NCBI GenBank assembly: GCA_947647645.1
Contig: CANSLE010000175.1
Span: 1 to 5,635, forward strand
From: an uncultured Microbacterium sp.
Lineage (GTDB): Bacteria > Actinomycetota > Actinomycetes > Actinomycetales > Microbacteriaceae
Length of the DNA stretch: 5,635 nucleotides
Direction of reading: 5' to 3'
Below are positions 4,390 through 5,635 of the stretch, one piece after another. The notes below the pieces were generated by a model. It saw only the letters and a program-made list of their open reading frames with translations. It made no database searches and was not told the origin of the DNA. Positions within the stretch are counted from its first letter, which is position 1. Every line of letters starts with the position of its first letter. The translations under genes and the position numbers were made by a program.

Positions 4390-5635
4390 CATCACTTTCG
4401 GCACGCTCGGCGTGCCCGCCCCCCTGCTCGACGTCCTCGCGAAGGACGGCAAGACCACCGCCTTCCCCATCCAGGTCGACACCCTGCCCGATACGCTCGC
4501 CGGTCGCGACGTGCTCGGTCGTGGAAAGACGGGCTCGGGCAAGACCCTCGCCTTCTCCATCCCCCTCGCCGCGCGCCTCGGCGGACCTCTCGCCGGCGGC
4601 GCGCGCCGCTCCGGACGGATCCTCGGTCTCGTGCTCGCCCCGACCCGCGAGCTCGCGACGCAGATCAACGCGGTCCTCGAACCCCTCGCGGCCGCGTACG
4701 GGATGACGACCACCACGATCTTCGGCGGCGTCAACCAGAACCGTCAGGTCGCCGCCCTCAAGGCCGGCGTCGACATCGTCGTGGCCTGCCCCGGCCGCCT
4801 CGAAGACCTCATCTCGCAGGGCTTCGTGAAGCTGGACGCCGTCGAGATCACCGTCATCGACGAGGCCGACCACATGGCCGACCTCGGCTTCCTGCCCTCG
4901 GTCACGCGCATCCTCGACAAGACGCCGCGCGACGGCCAGCGCCTGCTTTTCAGCGCGACGCTGGACAACGGCGTCGACAAGCTCGTGAAGCGCTTCCTGC
5001 AGAACGAGGTCCTCCACTCGGTCGACGAGGCCCACTCGCCCGTCGCCGCGATGACCCACCACGTCTTCCACGTCGGCGGCGTCGAGGAGAAGAAGGAGCT
5101 CGTGCGCACCCTCGCGTCCGGCACCGGTCGACGCATCCTCTTCATGCGCACCAAGCACCACGCCAAGAAGCTCGCGCAGCAGCTGACCTCGCAGGGCATC
5201 CCCGCGGTCGACCTGCACGGCAACCTGTCGCAGCCGGCCCGTGACCGCAACCTCGCCGCCTTCAGCTCGGGGGCCGCGAAGGTGCTGGTCGCGACCGACG
5301 TCGCCGCCCGTGGCGTGCACGTCGACGACGTCGAGCTGGTCATCCACGTCGACCCGCCCATGGAGCACAAGGCGTACCTGCACCGCTCCGGTCGCACGGC
5401 CCGCGCCGGCGCCGAGGGCTCGGTCGTCACGCTCGTGCTGCCCGGTCAGGAGAGGGACGTCAAGGACCTCCTCCGCAAGGCCGCGATCACCGCCACCCCC
5501 GTCCCCGTGACGCCGACCTCCCCGCAGGTCTCCGCCCTCGTCGGCCAGGTCGCCCCGTACGTGGCCCCCGCGCCGAAGACGGAGCAGGCTGGGCGCGGCC
5601 AGGGCGGCGGCGGTCGCAGTCAGGGCGCCAACGCG
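4382..5635 (+). CDS. DEAD-box RNA helicase, C-terminus beyond window
   Basis: This ATP-dependent helicase unwinds structured RNA, and relatives act in ribosome assembly, RNA decay and cold adaptation. The window shows 418 codons. Motifs in order are the Q motif (FPIQ, Gln31), motif I GRGKTGSGKT at 46-55, Ia APTRELA at 86-92, Ib GG at 115-116 with CPGR at 136-139 (TPGR is more common), DEAD at 160-163, SAT at 191-193, ILFMRTK at 252-258, ATDVAARG at 304-311 and HRSGRTARAG at 334-343. Both RecA-like domains are therefore complete. From about residue 373 the protein becomes Pro/Val-rich and then Gly/Arg/Gln-rich (GRGQGGGGRSQG), the start of a disordered RNA-binding tail like that of RhlE-type helicases. 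The ATG at 4382 is supported by the typical N-terminus and by the absence of any in-frame start upstream before a TGA at 4295. No Shine-Dalgarno sequence is present. The exact subfamily (RhlE or DeaD-like) is unresolved. Confidence 0.94.
   Translation, partial: MSDITFGTLGVPAPLLDVLAKDGKTTAFPIQVDTLPDTLAGRDVLGRGKTGSGKTLAFSIPLAARLGGPLAGGARRSGRILGLVLAPTRELATQINAVLEPLAAAYGMTTTTIFGGVNQNRQVAALKAGVDIVVACPGRLEDLISQGFVKLDAVEITVIDEADHMADLGFLPSVTRILDKTPRDGQRLLFSATLDNGVDKLVKRFLQNEVLHSVDEAHSPVAAMTHHVFHVGGVEEKKELVRTLASGTGRRILFMRTKHHAKKLAQQLTSQGIPAVDLHGNLSQPARDRNLAAFSSGAAKVLVATDVAARGVHVDDVELVIHVDPPMEHKAYLHRSGRTARAGAEGSVVTLVLPGQERDVKDLLRKAAITATPVPVTPTSPQVSALVGQVAPYVAPAPKTEQAGRGQGGGGRSQGANA

Noticed and set aside
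4361..5383. Open frame of 340 codons on the minus strand opposite the helicase
   Set aside because: Its Val/Asp/Gly/Arg-rich composition mirrors the helicase codons, whereas the plus strand carries all the DEAD-box motifs in order.
1..5635. Search by eye for CRISPR repeats, insertion sequences, tRNA genes, toxin-antitoxin or phage-defence genes
   Set aside because: No spaced direct repeats, transposase motifs, cloverleaf sequences or defence-type domains were seen. All sizeable genes have ordinary housekeeping assignments except the truncated left-hand one.

Overview
The window looks like ordinary chromosome from a high-GC actinobacterium. Third codon positions are strongly G/C, and the opposite strands of the real genes carry long spurious open frames. 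The protein sequences (an NAD-type malate dehydrogenase with an EIPQ motif, and a DEAD-box helicase beginning MSDITFGTLGVPAP) resemble those of Microbacteriaceae, with Microbacterium my best guess. That placement is from recall of protein style and was not tested by a search. I see no mobile element, tRNA, rRNA, CRISPR array or prophage.

Layout. The left half is a leftward cluster on the minus strand, transcribed from about 3051 down to 1. It holds malate dehydrogenase (mdh, 3051-2047), then after only 7 bases a CPA1-family sodium/proton antiporter (2039-216), then after 50 bases the first 55 codons of an unidentified protein that leaves the window at base 1. A 131-base divergent intergenic region (3052-3182) separates this cluster from a rightward gene for an S33-family proline iminopeptidase (3183-4160). 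After a 221-base gap (4161-4381) comes a rightward DEAD-box RNA helicase (4382 to the window end, C-terminus missing).

How the parts fit. Malate dehydrogenase is a TCA-cycle enzyme that feeds NADH to respiration. The antiporter exchanges cations for protons at the membrane and appears translationally coupled to it. The peptidase recycles N-terminal proline from peptides, and the helicase remodels RNA. The shared theme is housekeeping and stress adaptation, not a specialised system.

The least ordinary parts are non-coding. The mdh promoter places a TAGGCT -10 box so close to the ATG that the mRNA is predicted to be leaderless. The helicase has the same TAGGCT hexamer, a very G-rich upstream tract and a leader of about 155 nt. 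That leader can fold into nested stems, contains a 20-codon upstream frame whose stop overlaps the helicase start, and has no Shine-Dalgarno sequence. This leader is the best candidate here for undescribed regulation, but it rests on hand folding of one sequence.
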